A stretch of DNA of 64,000 nt from Gammaproteobacteria bacterium (lineage in GTDB: Bacteria; Pseudomonadota; Gammaproteobacteria; Steroidobacterales; Steroidobacteraceae): positions 1 to 64,000 of the forward strand of contig SCUD01000015.1 in NCBI GenBank assembly GCA_004297335.1. The letters run 5' to 3'. The notes below the pieces were generated by a model. That model did no database searches. It was given only the letters and a program-made list of their open reading frames with translations, and was not told the DNA's origin. Positions 37,956 through 47,120 of the stretch are shown here, one piece after another. The stretch's first letter is position 1; the number at the start of each line of letters is the position of its first letter. Position numbers and translations under genes: made by a program.

Positions 37956-38725
37956 TGGAACCGGCAATCCGCGTCCGCGGCATCGTCAACCGCTTCGGTC
38001 GCCACGTCGTGCACGACGGCCTCGACCTCGAGGTATTTCCGGGCGAGGTTTTCGGCATCGTCGGCGGCTCCGGCAGCGGCAAGTCGGTGCTGCTGCGGAC
38101 CATGCTCGGGCTGCAGCGGCCGGCCGCGGGCTCGGTGCTGATCGAGGGCCAGGAAGTCACCGGCCGGCCGGCGCGCGAGCTGCTGGCGGTCAAGCGGCGC
38201 TACGGCGTGACCTTCCAGCACGGCGCGCTGTTCACGGCGCTGACGGTTGCGCAGAATGTGCAGCTGCCGATCGCGGAGTACTATCCGGTCAGCGAGGCAA
38301 TGCTGCGGGGTCTGGCGGAAATGCGCGTGCGTATGGTCGGCCTGCCTGCCGCTGCGGCGGACCAGTATCCGTCGGAGCTCTCGGGCGGCATGATCAAGCG
38401 GGCGGCGCTCGCCAGGGCGCTGGCGCTCGATCCGCCGCTGCTGTTCCTCGACGAGCCCACCTCCGGGCTCGACCCGATCTCGGCGGCGGCCTTCGACCGG
38501 CTGGTACTGTACCTGCAGCGCAGCCTGCGGCTGACCATCGTGATGATCACCCACGACCTCGACACGATCTTCCGTATCTGCAACCGGATCGGCGTGATCG
38601 TCGAGGGGCGCATGATCAGCGGGACGCTGGACGAGATCGTCCGGCACGAGCATCCCTGGATCCGGGATTACTTCCACGGTGAGCGCAGTCGCAGTGCGCG
38701 TGGACTGGCGGGGACTGATGGATAG
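37955..38725 (+). CDS. MlaF-type ABC transporter ATP-binding protein
   Basis: Walker A GGSGSGKSV, 'YPSELSGGMIKRAALARALALDPPLLFLDEPTSGLDP'. Confidence 0.93.
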   Translation: MEPAIRVRGIVNRFGRHVVHDGLDLEVFPGEVFGIVGGSGSGKSVLLRTMLGLQRPAAGSVLIEGQEVTGRPARELLAVKRRYGVTFQHGALFTALTVAQNVQLPIAEYYPVSEAMLRGLAEMRVRMVGLPAAAADQYPSELSGGMIKRAALARALALDPPLLFLDEPTSGLDPISAAAFDRLVLYLQRSLRLTIVMITHDLDTIFRICNRIGVIVEGRMISGTLDEIVRHEHPWIRDYFHGERSRSARGLAGTDG

Positions 38726-39653
38726 GGACGCAAACTACGTCGCGGTCGGGGCCTTCGTGCTGCTGGTGCTGGTGATGGCCGCCGGCTTCGTGATCTGGTA
38801 CACGGAGAGCGGCGACCGGCGCGTATACCAGCGCTACGAGATCTACTTCGAGGGCAGCGTCTTCGGCCTCTCCGAGGGCGGTTCCGTGCGCTACCTCGGT
38901 GTCGCGGTCGGCCGGGTCGCCCGGATCGGCCTCGATCCCCGCAAGGCCGGGCGCGTGCTCGTCCTGGCCGACATCGCCGAGGGCACGCCGATCGAGGTGG
39001 ACACCGTCGCCCGCCTTGCGCTGCAGGGCGTCACCGGACTGCTGTTCATCGACCTGCGGCCCGCGGAGCCCGGCAAGCAGCGGATCCAGCCGGAGGGCGA
39101 TGGCGGATATCCGGTGATCGCCTCGGAGCGCTCGGACTTCGACGTGTTCGTCAGCAGCCTGCCCGACGTCGTCGCCCGTGCCGGTGAGGCGCTGAACCGG
39201 GTGAACGCGGCACTCTCGGACCAGAACATCACCCGCGTGTCCAGTACGCTCGCCAGCGTCGAGCTGGCGAGCCGCGACCTGCCGGAGACCATCGCCGGCG
39301 TGCGCGCGACGCTGGCCGAACTGCAGGAAGCGGCTGCAGAGATCGAGGCCGCGGCGGCCGGTCTGCGCGAAGTCGCCACGAGCGGCGGCGGGGAGATCCG
39401 GGCCGCGGCCACCCGGCTGCGCGAGGTCGCGGACAACGTCGCACGAACGACGGCGCGGCTGGACCGTTTCGTCGCGGAGAATGCCGGGCACCTCGACCGT
39501 TTCGCGGCCCACGGCCTGCCCGAGTTCGAACAGCTGCTGCGTGAAGCGCGCGCTGCGGTACGCGCCTTCGAGTCACTCAGCAGCAGCCTCGAGCAGGATC
39601 CATCCCGCCTGATCTACGAGCCGCCCGCGCGCGGCGTGGAGATCCCGCCATGA
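38718..39653 (+). CDS. MCE/MlaD-family periplasmic lipid-transport protein
   Basis: 'MDRDANYVAVGAFVLLVLVMAAGFVIWY...YEIYFEGSVFGLSEGGSVRYLGVAVGRVARIGLDP' MCE domain. Confidence 0.92.
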   Translation: MDRDANYVAVGAFVLLVLVMAAGFVIWYTESGDRRVYQRYEIYFEGSVFGLSEGGSVRYLGVAVGRVARIGLDPRKAGRVLVLADIAEGTPIEVDTVARLALQGVTGLLFIDLRPAEPGKQRIQPEGDGGYPVIASERSDFDVFVSSLPDVVARAGEALNRVNAALSDQNITRVSSTLASVELASRDLPETIAGVRATLAELQEAAAEIEAAAAGLREVATSGGGEIRAAATRLREVADNVARTTARLDRFVAENAGHLDRFAAHGLPEFEQLLREARAAVRAFESLSSSLEQDPSRLIYEPPARGVEIPP

Positions 39654-40282
39654 GTGTCCGCTTTCCGGCCGCCGTCCTTGCCGCGGTACTGTTGCTGTCC
39701 GGCTGCGGCGGCCTGCGCAGCCACCAGCCGGCACCGCTGCTGTATCGCCCCGGGATTCCGGCACTGCCCGGTGGTGCGCCGCTCGCGGTGGACCTGCTGG
39801 TGGCGCGGCCGACGGCCGCACCGGAGCTCGGGCGGACGCAGATCCTGACGCGCTGGCCCGGGCAGCGGCTCGACTACTTCGCGAACGCGCGCTGGAGCGG
39901 TGACCTGCCGGTCCTGGTGCAGGCGACGGTGATCGAGGCGCTGCATGGCGGTGGCCGCCTGGCCTCGGTGCAGGGCGACGGTGGCCGCTTCCGCGCGACG
40001 CATGTACTCGAGATCGAGGTGCGGCGCTTCGAAGCGGACTACAGCGCCGGCGGACTGCCGGTTGCGCGGGTCACGCTCGCTGCCAACCTCGGCCTGCAGT
40101 CGGATCGCCGCGTACTCGACTCCTGGGCCATTGCGACCGAGGTACCGGCCACGGCCAACCGCCTGACCGAGGTGATCGCCGCGCTCGACCAGGCTTACCG
40201 CGAGGCCGTCGCCGCGCTCGCGGCCCGCGCGTTCGTGGTGCTGGAGGCGGGGCCCGCGCCACTCAGGCAAACAGGGACCTGA
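39650..40282 (+). CDS. ABC-type transport auxiliary lipoprotein (PqiC/DUF330-like)
   Basis: Lipobox AVLLLSGC; follows the MCE gene; 'ILTRWPGQRLDYFANARWSGDLPVLVQATVIEAL'. Confidence 0.85.
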   Translation: MSVRFPAAVLAAVLLLSGCGGLRSHQPAPLLYRPGIPALPGGAPLAVDLLVARPTAAPELGRTQILTRWPGQRLDYFANARWSGDLPVLVQATVIEALHGGGRLASVQGDGGRFRATHVLEIEVRRFEADYSAGGLPVARVTLAANLGLQSDRRVLDSWAIATEVPATANRLTEVIAALDQAYREAVAALAARAFVVLEAGPAPLRQTGT

Positions 40283-42395
40283 AGCCGGCGTCGCCCTGGG
40301 CCTGAGCGAGCAGCAGCTGCAGGAAGACGGTGGCGGTCAGCGGTTCGCCGAACAGGCGGCCCTGCCCGTAGTGGCAGTTCAGGCCGCGCAGGAACGCGAG
40401 CTGCTGCGGGGTCTCGATACCCTCGGCGACCACCTCGAGGCCGAGGTTGCGGCCCATCTCGATGATCGTGCGGACGAGCGTGGCATCTTCGCGCGAAACC
40501 GCCGCGTGGCGCACGAACGACTGGTCGATCTTCAGCGTACCGACCGGGAACTGCTGCAGCGCCGACAGTGACGAGTAGCCGGTGCCGAAGTCGTCGATCG
40601 ACAGGTGCAGGCCCATGGCATGGAGTTCGTCGAGCAGCCGCATCATCCGGCGGGCGTCGGTCATCAGCGTGGTCTCGGTGATCTCGAGCTCGAAATTGGC
40701 CGGCGCGACCCCGGTCTCGTCAAACACCGAGCGATAGCGGGTGAGGAACTCGGCCTGGCGCAGCTGCTTCAGCGACAGGTTGATCGAGACGCGCCCGGGC
40801 TGCGGAACCTGGTCCTGCCAGCTGCGGTAGTCGTTGCAGACGCGCTTGAGGACCCACTCGCCGATCTCCTGGATCAGGGCAGTCTCCTCAGCCAGCGGTA
40901 TGAACTGCACCGGCGAGATGTCGCCATGCCCGGGCAGGCGCCAGCGCAGCAGCGCCTCGCCGCCGACCACGCGACCGTCGCGCAGGTCCACCTTGGGCTG
41001 GTACAGCATGACGAATTCGTCGCGCTCGATCGCGCGCCGCAGCTTGCTCTTCAGCATCAGCCGTTCGACGGCGACGGCGCTCATCTCGGGCGTGAAGAAA
41101 CTGCTGCTGTTGCCGCCGTTCTGCTTGGAGTGATACATCGCGGCGTCGGCGTTGCGGATCAGGTCGACGACGTTGTCGGCGTCCTGTGGACAGAAGGCGA
41201 TGCCGATGCTGCCGGTGACGTAGAGTTCCTGCTGGGCGATGTGGAACGGCCGGCCCAGCCCGTCCAGCAGCTCCCGCGCCAGTGCCTGGAGCGCCGTGCG
41301 GTTGTCCGTGTCGCCCGGCAGGTTCTCGACCAGCAGCGCGAACTCGTCGCCGGCGAGCCGGCCGAGCATCGTGCCCGGCGGCAGGCGCCGGATCAGGCGC
41401 TCGCTCAGGACCTCCAGCGCGCGGTCGCCGGCGGCGTGACCAAAGGTATCGTTGACCTCCTTGAAGCGGTCGAGGTCCAGGTACATCAGCGCGAGGGCAC
41501 CGCCGGCCCGCCGCGCGCGCGCGATGGCCTGCTGCAGTGAATGCTGGAACTGCAGCCGGTTCGGGATCTTGGTCAGCGTGTCGTAGCGGGCCAGGTAGCG
41601 GATGCGGCGCTCGGCCCGCTTGCGCTCGGTAATGTTGCGGGCCACGAAAATGCAGCCCTGGAAGCGCGGATCCTCGGCGGCGATCACCGAGCCCGACAGC
41701 GATACGGGAATCGTCTGGCCATTGTGGGTCCGCACGGTGAGCTCGAGCGTCTCGTTCGTGGCCCGCTCGATGCTGAACGCCAGCCGGTCCTGGTCGGAGA
41801 TCACATAGCCGAGCTCGCGGCCCAGCAGTTCCAGCTGCGACCAGCCCAGCAGCTGGGTCGCGGCCAGGTTGACGCGCTTGATCAGGCCGTCCGGAGAGGT
41901 CACGAAGACGGCATCGTTCATGCTGTCCAGGATGATGTCGAGTGCGCGGCCGGCGGCGGCGTGATCGGCGAGGCTGATCCGCAGCCGGTCGAGCGCGTAC
42001 GCCAGGTCCGCGCCGTATCCGCCTTCCGGACTGTCGATGCGGGCGACCCAGTCGCCACCGGACAGGCGTTCCACGGCCCCGCGCAGGTCCTCCAGCGGAC
42101 CCTCGACCCGCCGCACCAGCCGCCAGGCGAGGGTCAGCGCGACGCCGAGCAGCATCAGTCCGCCGGCCGCGATCACCAGCAGCCGGCGCTCGAACTCGGC
42201 CAGGCGCCGCGCCGCGAGTTCCTTCGTCATCCCCTCGAGCTGGCCGGAGCCGTCCGGGATGAGCGCGAGCAGTGCTGCATCGTTGTTGGCGTCCAGGCGC
42301 AGGTCGATCGCAGCCATGGCGACGAACACGAGCACGACCAGCACGCAGGCGCTGGTCGCCATCGCGAGCGTCCGGTTGCGAAACGAGAAACTCAT
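40263..42395 (-). CDS. PAS-GGDEF-EAL cyclic-di-GMP signalling protein (membrane-bound, HAMP-like)
   Basis: PAS 'ALDIILDSMNDAVFVTSPDGLIKRVN'; GGDEF region 'LGRLAGDEFALLVENL'; EAL 'VVGGEALLRWRLPGHG'; two N-terminal TMs. Confidence 0.94.
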   Translation of the reverse strand: MSFSFRNRTLAMATSACVLVVLVFVAMAAIDLRLDANNDAALLALIPDGSGQLEGMTKELAARRLAEFERRLLVIAAGGLMLLGVALTLAWRLVRRVEGPLEDLRGAVERLSGGDWVARIDSPEGGYGADLAYALDRLRISLADHAAAGRALDIILDSMNDAVFVTSPDGLIKRVNLAATQLLGWSQLELLGRELGYVISDQDRLAFSIERATNETLELTVRTHNGQTIPVSLSGSVIAAEDPRFQGCIFVARNITERKRAERRIRYLARYDTLTKIPNRLQFQHSLQQAIARARRAGGALALMYLDLDRFKEVNDTFGHAAGDRALEVLSERLIRRLPPGTMLGRLAGDEFALLVENLPGDTDNRTALQALARELLDGLGRPFHIAQQELYVTGSIGIAFCPQDADNVVDLIRNADAAMYHSKQNGGNSSSFFTPEMSAVAVERLMLKSKLRRAIERDEFVMLYQPKVDLRDGRVVGGEALLRWRLPGHGDISPVQFIPLAEETALIQEIGEWVLKRVCNDYRSWQDQVPQPGRVSINLSLKQLRQAEFLTRYRSVFDETGVAPANFELEITETTLMTDARRMMRLLDELHAMGLHLSIDDFGTGYSSLSALQQFPVGTLKIDQSFVRHAAVSREDATLVRTIIEMGRNLGLEVVAEGIETPQQLAFLRGLNCHYGQGRLFGEPLTATVFLQLLLAQAQGDAGFRSLFA

Positions 42396-42540
42396 GCCAT
42401 CCTGCCGGCCCTCGCCGATCCCCGGTTATCGTTCTGGTGGCGCCCCCATGATACGCGCGCGCCTTGTGGCCTGCAGCCGCGAGTCGTAGCATCGCCCCGG
42501 CCGCGGCACCAACCCCGGCGCCCGCTGGCCAGGAGGACGC

Positions 42541-43248
42541 CTGGACGCGCTGCAGCTGACCGGCCGCAAGGCCGACCATGTCGTCGAAGTGGCCGAGCCT
42601 GCGTGCCAGCTGCATGGCGCGGCAGTCGAGCCATTCCTGGCGCTGTGCCAGGCGGCCGCGCGCGCCGGCCACCCGCTTGCGGTCGTTTCTTCATTCCGGG
42701 ATTTCGGCCGCCAGCGCCAGATCTGGAACGCCAAGTACCGCGGCGAGCGACCGGTCATGGACCGCCGCGGCCGGCCACTGGAGGTCACGGCGCTCGACCC
42801 GCGCCGGCGGGTCGAGGCGCTGCTGCGCTGGTCGGCGCTGCCCGGGGCGAGCCGCCATCACTGGGGGACTGACCTCGATGTCGCGGACCGCAACGTGCTG
42901 GCAAGCGGCTATTGCCCGCGGCTCGATCCGGCCGAGTATCGCCGGGGCGGACCATTCGCGGCCCTTGGGGACTGGCTCGGGCAGCACGTGCATCGCTACG
43001 GTTTCTATCGACCCTACACCCGCTCCGGCACCGGAGTCGCGGCCGAGCCCTGGCACCTGAGCTTTGCGCCGGTCGCCCGCGGCGCGCTGGCAGGCATGAC
43101 GCTCGACCTGCTGGCCGGAGCCATCGAGAACGCTGGCGTGGAAGGCGAGTCGGAAATCCTGGCGCGCCTGCCCGCGATCCGGCGGCGCTACGTGCTCGCG
43201 GTGACGCCACCGCCGCGGATGCGCTCGCGCTGGGCGCGTCTCAGCTGA
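42541..43248 (+). CDS. M15-family D-alanyl-D-alanine carboxypeptidase (VanY/LdcB-like)
   Basis: 'LAVVSSFRDFGRQRQIWNAKYRGE', 'ASRHHWGTDLDVAD', 'EPWHLSF' zinc/peptidase motifs. ORF track starts at GTG 42589; homology-like residues and AGGAGG at 42531 suggest a start near CTG 42541. Confidence 0.88.
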   Translation: MDALQLTGRKADHVVEVAEPACQLHGAAVEPFLALCQAAARAGHPLAVVSSFRDFGRQRQIWNAKYRGERPVMDRRGRPLEVTALDPRRRVEALLRWSALPGASRHHWGTDLDVADRNVLASGYCPRLDPAEYRRGGPFAALGDWLGQHVHRYGFYRPYTRSGTGVAAEPWHLSFAPVARGALAGMTLDLLAGAIENAGVEGESEILARLPAIRRRYVLAVTPPPRMRSRWARLS

Positions 43249-44290
43249 CTGGTGTGGGGGCCGGAGCGCTCCAGATCTCGCGCAGGTGGCGCACGAGCAG
43301 CCGCCGGACCGAGTCCATCGGCTGTTCGTCGACCGTGAATACCGGCGGGTTCCGCCGCAACAGCGGCCAGCGGCTGCTGCGCGCCAGCGCGCGCAGGTAG
43401 TCGATGTTCTGGCGGATCGCGGCCATATAGGGATTGGTCCCGCCAAACAGCGGCTCGATGTAGCGATAAGCGTGGCCGAAACCGTGCCCGAGCCGGTGAT
43501 CCAGCGTCTGCTCGATGAAACCCGGCGTCTGGCGCAGCAGGTCGAGGCCGGAACCGTACAGCACCTGCATGCCGTGGGGTCCGGGGTGCACGGCGATGTC
43601 GCCGAGCACGAACTCCGCGTAGAGCCGGTCGCGGCATTTCTCCAGGTAGCAGCGATCGGCCATCTGCGCGAGCATGTCGGCCGTGCCCAGCAGGTGGCCG
43701 ACGGTGCGGTCGCGCGGGTCGGTGACCCGGATCAGATCGAGCGGTACCTCGTAGCCGGTGAAATGCACGATGCGGGTCGCGATCGGCACCTGGTCGGCGA
43801 GACCGGCATCCGGCAGGTACCCGGCGAGGTAGCGCGCGCTGCGCGTGACGTGCTGGCGCGTGAACACCGCTCCGTTCGGGATCTCTCGCTCCCGCGTGGT
43901 GCGGATGTAGCCGGAATCGTGGAACAGCGCGGTGATGAGCCCCATGATTACGCGCCGGGCGCCGAGCCTTGGACCTGCCGCATGGCTGCGCTCGTAGCCG
44001 GCGAGCAGGCGCGCGGTCGCGAGCACCATGTCCAGCGAGTGCTGGCGGTCGTGGTACACGGTATCCACGCCCAAATAGCCCGGCGCCTGGCCCGTGAACA
44101 GCCGTTCGAAGTCCGTGAAGGCGGTGCGCAGGGCGTGGAGCGGTGTGCCCGGCCAGGTGTCGGCGACCAGTCCGAGCACAACCTCGCGTACGGCTGGCGG
44201 GGAGCTGACCCGAACCGTGTCGGTGACGTCGTAGTCGCTGCGGCGATAGGGTCGGACCCCGTGCGCACCGGACTCGGACTGGCTGACCAT
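43241..44290 (-). CDS. HD/PDEase-like metal-dependent phosphohydrolase, uncharacterised
   Basis: 'YHDRQHSLDMVLATARLL...ALFHDSGY' H...HD-type metal motif. Confidence 0.7.
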   Translation of the reverse strand: MVSQSESGAHGVRPYRRSDYDVTDTVRVSSPPAVREVVLGLVADTWPGTPLHALRTAFTDFERLFTGQAPGYLGVDTVYHDRQHSLDMVLATARLLAGYERSHAAGPRLGARRVIMGLITALFHDSGYIRTTREREIPNGAVFTRQHVTRSARYLAGYLPDAGLADQVPIATRIVHFTGYEVPLDLIRVTDPRDRTVGHLLGTADMLAQMADRCYLEKCRDRLYAEFVLGDIAVHPGPHGMQVLYGSGLDLLRQTPGFIEQTLDHRLGHGFGHAYRYIEPLFGGTNPYMAAIRQNIDYLRALARSSRWPLLRRNPPVFTVDEQPMDSVRRLLVRHLREIWSAPAPTPVS

Positions 44291-44404
44291 GGCCGGCAGT
44301 CTACGCCGGCGCCCGGGCCGCCGGCCATCCCGGCTGGCGCCGGCATGCGCGCCGTCACATCCTGGGGCCCCGCTATGTCAAACGCGCCGGCCCCGGGCGC
44401 CGAT

Positions 44405-45172
44405 TCAGGGTTCGAACTCAGCGACGACCGGCGCGTGGTCCGAGGGCCGCTCCCAGGCGCGCGGCGTGCGGTCGATGTGGCAGGAGCGGCACTCTGCGGC
44501 CAGCGCCGCTGTGGCCAGGATCAGGTCGATGCGCAGGCCGTGATTGCGGCGGAATGCGCCCATCCGGTAATCCCACCAGGACCAGCTGCCGGGCGGCTGG
44601 TCGAAGCTGCGGAACAGGTCCACGAGGCCGAGCGCCGTGATCGCGGCGAGCGCCCGGCGTTCCGGCTCACTGACGTGTACCGAGCCCTCCCAGCGCGCCG
44701 GATCATGCACGTCGCGATCCTCGGGCGCGATGTTGAAGTCGCCCAGTACGACCAGCCGCGGATGACGGGCGATCTCCTCACCGAGGAACGCGGCGAGCCG
44801 GCCGAGCCAGTCGAGCTTGTAGGCGTACTTGCCGGAGCCGACCGTCTGGCCGTTCGGCACGTAGACATTGACGATCCGTACGCCGCCGACCGTCGCGGCG
44901 ATGAGGCGCCGTTCCGGGTCATCGTAACCAGGGATGCCGGTGACGACCCCGGCCGGTGGTTCGCGCGCGAGGATCGCGACCCCGTTGTAGGTACGCTGGC
45001 CGGAATGCGCCGCGTGCAGGCCGAGCGCCGCGCAGGCTGCCGTCGGGAAAGCCTCGTCCGGCAGCTTGAGTTCCTGCAAGGCGAGCACATCGACGGGATT
45101 CGTCGCGAGCCACTGCTGCAGGTGCAGGAGCCGCACGCGCAGCGAGTTCACGTTCCAGGTGGCGAGGCGCAT
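44405..45172 (-). CDS. xthA: Exodeoxyribonuclease III
   Basis: 'MRLATWNVNSLRVRL', 'VLALQELKLPDEAFP', 'NVYVPNGQTVGSGKYAYKLDWL', 'PSDHAPVVAEF'. Confidence 0.95.
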   Translation of the reverse strand: MRLATWNVNSLRVRLLHLQQWLATNPVDVLALQELKLPDEAFPTAACAALGLHAAHSGQRTYNGVAILAREPPAGVVTGIPGYDDPERRLIAATVGGVRIVNVYVPNGQTVGSGKYAYKLDWLGRLAAFLGEEIARHPRLVVLGDFNIAPEDRDVHDPARWEGSVHVSEPERRALAAITALGLVDLFRSFDQPPGSWSWWDYRMGAFRRNHGLRIDLILATAALAAECRSCHIDRTPRAWERPSDHAPVVAEFEP

Positions 45173-45182
45173 GCTGTGTTCC

Positions 45183-45725
45183 CTAGGTCGCGGGTCGCGC
45201 CGGCGCGAATTCGAGAGCGGTCCCGGCCTGCAGCCGCATCGTGCGTGCCACCAGGCGCTCCGGGAACTGCTGCTGGCGCAGGTTCAGCAGATTCACCGCC
45301 GCGTTGTAGACCTCGCGCTGCTCCGCAAGTGCCCGCTGGATGCAGCCGAGCCGCTCGCGCCGCTCGCGGCAGTCCGCATCCGCCAGCAGCTTCTGACTCG
45401 TCGCAGCGCTGGCACTGAGCCGGGCCTGCGCATCCTGCAGCAGGCTCTCCGCGGCGCCGAGTGCCGGCAGGTCGCGGCGCCCCGCTGCCGCGAACACCGC
45501 CGCACTCGCGCGCTGCAGCCGGTCGATGCCGTCCTGTTCCTCGGGGAGATGACGGCTGCAGGCCGCGGCGAATGCCGCCAGTTCATCCCGGCGCTCGAGC
45601 AGCAGGGCATCGAGTCCTGCCCAGGCCTGGGAGACCACGGCGCAGAGCTGCCTGAGCCGATGGTGGATCACGCCGGCCCAGGCTGCGAGCAGCGCGGTGA
45701 GCGCGAGCGCGATGACCCAGGCCAT
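45183..45725 (-). CDS. LemA-like membrane protein
   Basis: Single N-term TM then 'AWAGLDALLLERRDELAAFAAACSRHLPEE...REVYNAAVNLLNLRQQQFPERLVA' LemA pattern. Confidence 0.75.
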   Translation of the reverse strand: MAWVIALALTALLAAWAGVIHHRLRQLCAVVSQAWAGLDALLLERRDELAAFAAACSRHLPEEQDGIDRLQRASAAVFAAAGRRDLPALGAAESLLQDAQARLSASAATSQKLLADADCRERRERLGCIQRALAEQREVYNAAVNLLNLRQQQFPERLVARTMRLQAGTALEFAPARPAT

Positions 45726-45776
45726 GATTGGCAAAGTATATCATCGTACCCGCGGACAGCCTGCGGGAGTGACAGG

Positions 45777-47120
45777 GTGGAACAGTTCGACCTGATCGTG
45801 ATCGGCGGTGGCAGCGGCGGGCTCGCCTGCGCGCAGCGTGCCGCGCTGCATGGTGCCAGTGTCCTGCTCGCCGAACCCGGTCCGCTCGGCGGCACCTGTG
45901 TCAATGTCGGCTGCGTCCCCAAGAAGATCATGTACCACGCCGCCGACCTTGCGCATGGACTGCACGATGCGGCTGGCTACGGATTCGACCTTGCGCCCGG
46001 CGCCCATGACTGGGCACGGCTCTGCGAGCGCCGCGATGCCTGGGTGCGACGCCTGAACGGGATCTACGCCGGCAACCTCGAGCGCCGCGGAGTCCGGCTC
46101 CTCCGCGAGCGGGCGCGTCTCGCCGCTCCGGGCGTGGTGGAGGCCGGCGGCGCGCGCTATTCGTCAGGGCATGTGGTCATCGCGACCGGCGGGCGGCCGT
46201 TCGTGCCCGCGCTGCCCGGTGCCGCGGCGGGTATCACCTCGGACGGCTTCTTCGGACTCGCACACCGTCCGGAGTCGGTCGCAATCGTTGGTGGCGGCTA
46301 TGTCGCGGCCGAACTCGCCGGTGTACTGGCGGGGTTTGGCACGCGGGTGACGGTGCTGATCCGCCGGGACCGCTTGCTGCGCGACTTCGACGAGATGCTG
46401 TCGCTGCGGCTGATGGAGGCCATGCACGCGGATGGCATCACCGTGCTCGCGCAGCGGCAGCCGGTGGCCGTGACGACGCGGGCAGGTGGGCAGCAGCTCA
46501 CGCTCGACGATGGCAGCGACTGCGGTCCGTTCGAGACCCTGATCTGGGCGATCGGGCGCCGTCCGAACACGGGGGACCTTGGCCTGGCCGAGGCCGGCGT
46601 CGCACTCGGCGCCGGTGGTGAGATCGTGACCGACCTGCGGCAGGACACCAGCGTCCCCGGCGTCCACGCGCTCGGCGACGTCACCGGTCGTGCACCGCTG
46701 ACGCCGGTCGCGATCGCGGCCGGGCGCCGGCTGGCCGACCGCTTGTTCGGTGGCAGCCCGGACCGGCATCTCGATTACCGGCTGATCCCGACGGTCGTCT
46801 TCAGCCACCCGCCGATCGGGACCGTCGGCCTGAGCGAGGCCGAGGCCCGGGCGATCCACGGTGACGAGGTCGGCGTGTTCACCAGCGACTTCCTGCCGCT
46901 TTACCATGCGCTCTCCGGGCGCCAGCGCCGGACCGGCATGAAGCTGGTGACGGCCGGACCCGGGCAGCGCATCGTCGGCCTGCACGTGATCGGGGTCGGC
47001 GCCGACGAGATGCTTCAGGGTTTCGCGGTGGCACTGCGCATGGGCGCGACGAAGCGCGATTTCGACGATACCATCGCGATCCACCCGACCAGTGCCGAAG
47101 AATTCGTGACCATGCCATGA
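45777..47120 (+). CDS. gor: Glutathione-disulfide reductase
   Basis: 'FDLIVIGGGSGGLACAQRAALHGASVLLAEPGPLGGTCVNVGCVPKKIMYHAA', 'GDVTGRAPLTPVAIAAGRRLADRLFG', 'IAIHPTSAEEFVTM'; GTG start at 45777. Confidence 0.95.
   Translation: MEQFDLIVIGGGSGGLACAQRAALHGASVLLAEPGPLGGTCVNVGCVPKKIMYHAADLAHGLHDAAGYGFDLAPGAHDWARLCERRDAWVRRLNGIYAGNLERRGVRLLRERARLAAPGVVEAGGARYSSGHVVIATGGRPFVPALPGAAAGITSDGFFGLAHRPESVAIVGGGYVAAELAGVLAGFGTRVTVLIRRDRLLRDFDEMLSLRLMEAMHADGITVLAQRQPVAVTTRAGGQQLTLDDGSDCGPFETLIWAIGRRPNTGDLGLAEAGVALGAGGEIVTDLRQDTSVPGVHALGDVTGRAPLTPVAIAAGRRLADRLFGGSPDRHLDYRLIPTVVFSHPPIGTVGLSEAEARAIHGDEVGVFTSDFLPLYHALSGRQRRTGMKLVTAGPGQRIVGLHVIGVGADEMLQGFAVALRMGATKRDFDDTIAIHPTSAEEFVTMP

Noticed and set aside
44404-44420. 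GGTTCGAACTC resembling a tRNA T-loop
   Set aside because: Falls at the 3' end of xthA coding sequence; no flanking acceptor/anticodon stems seen.
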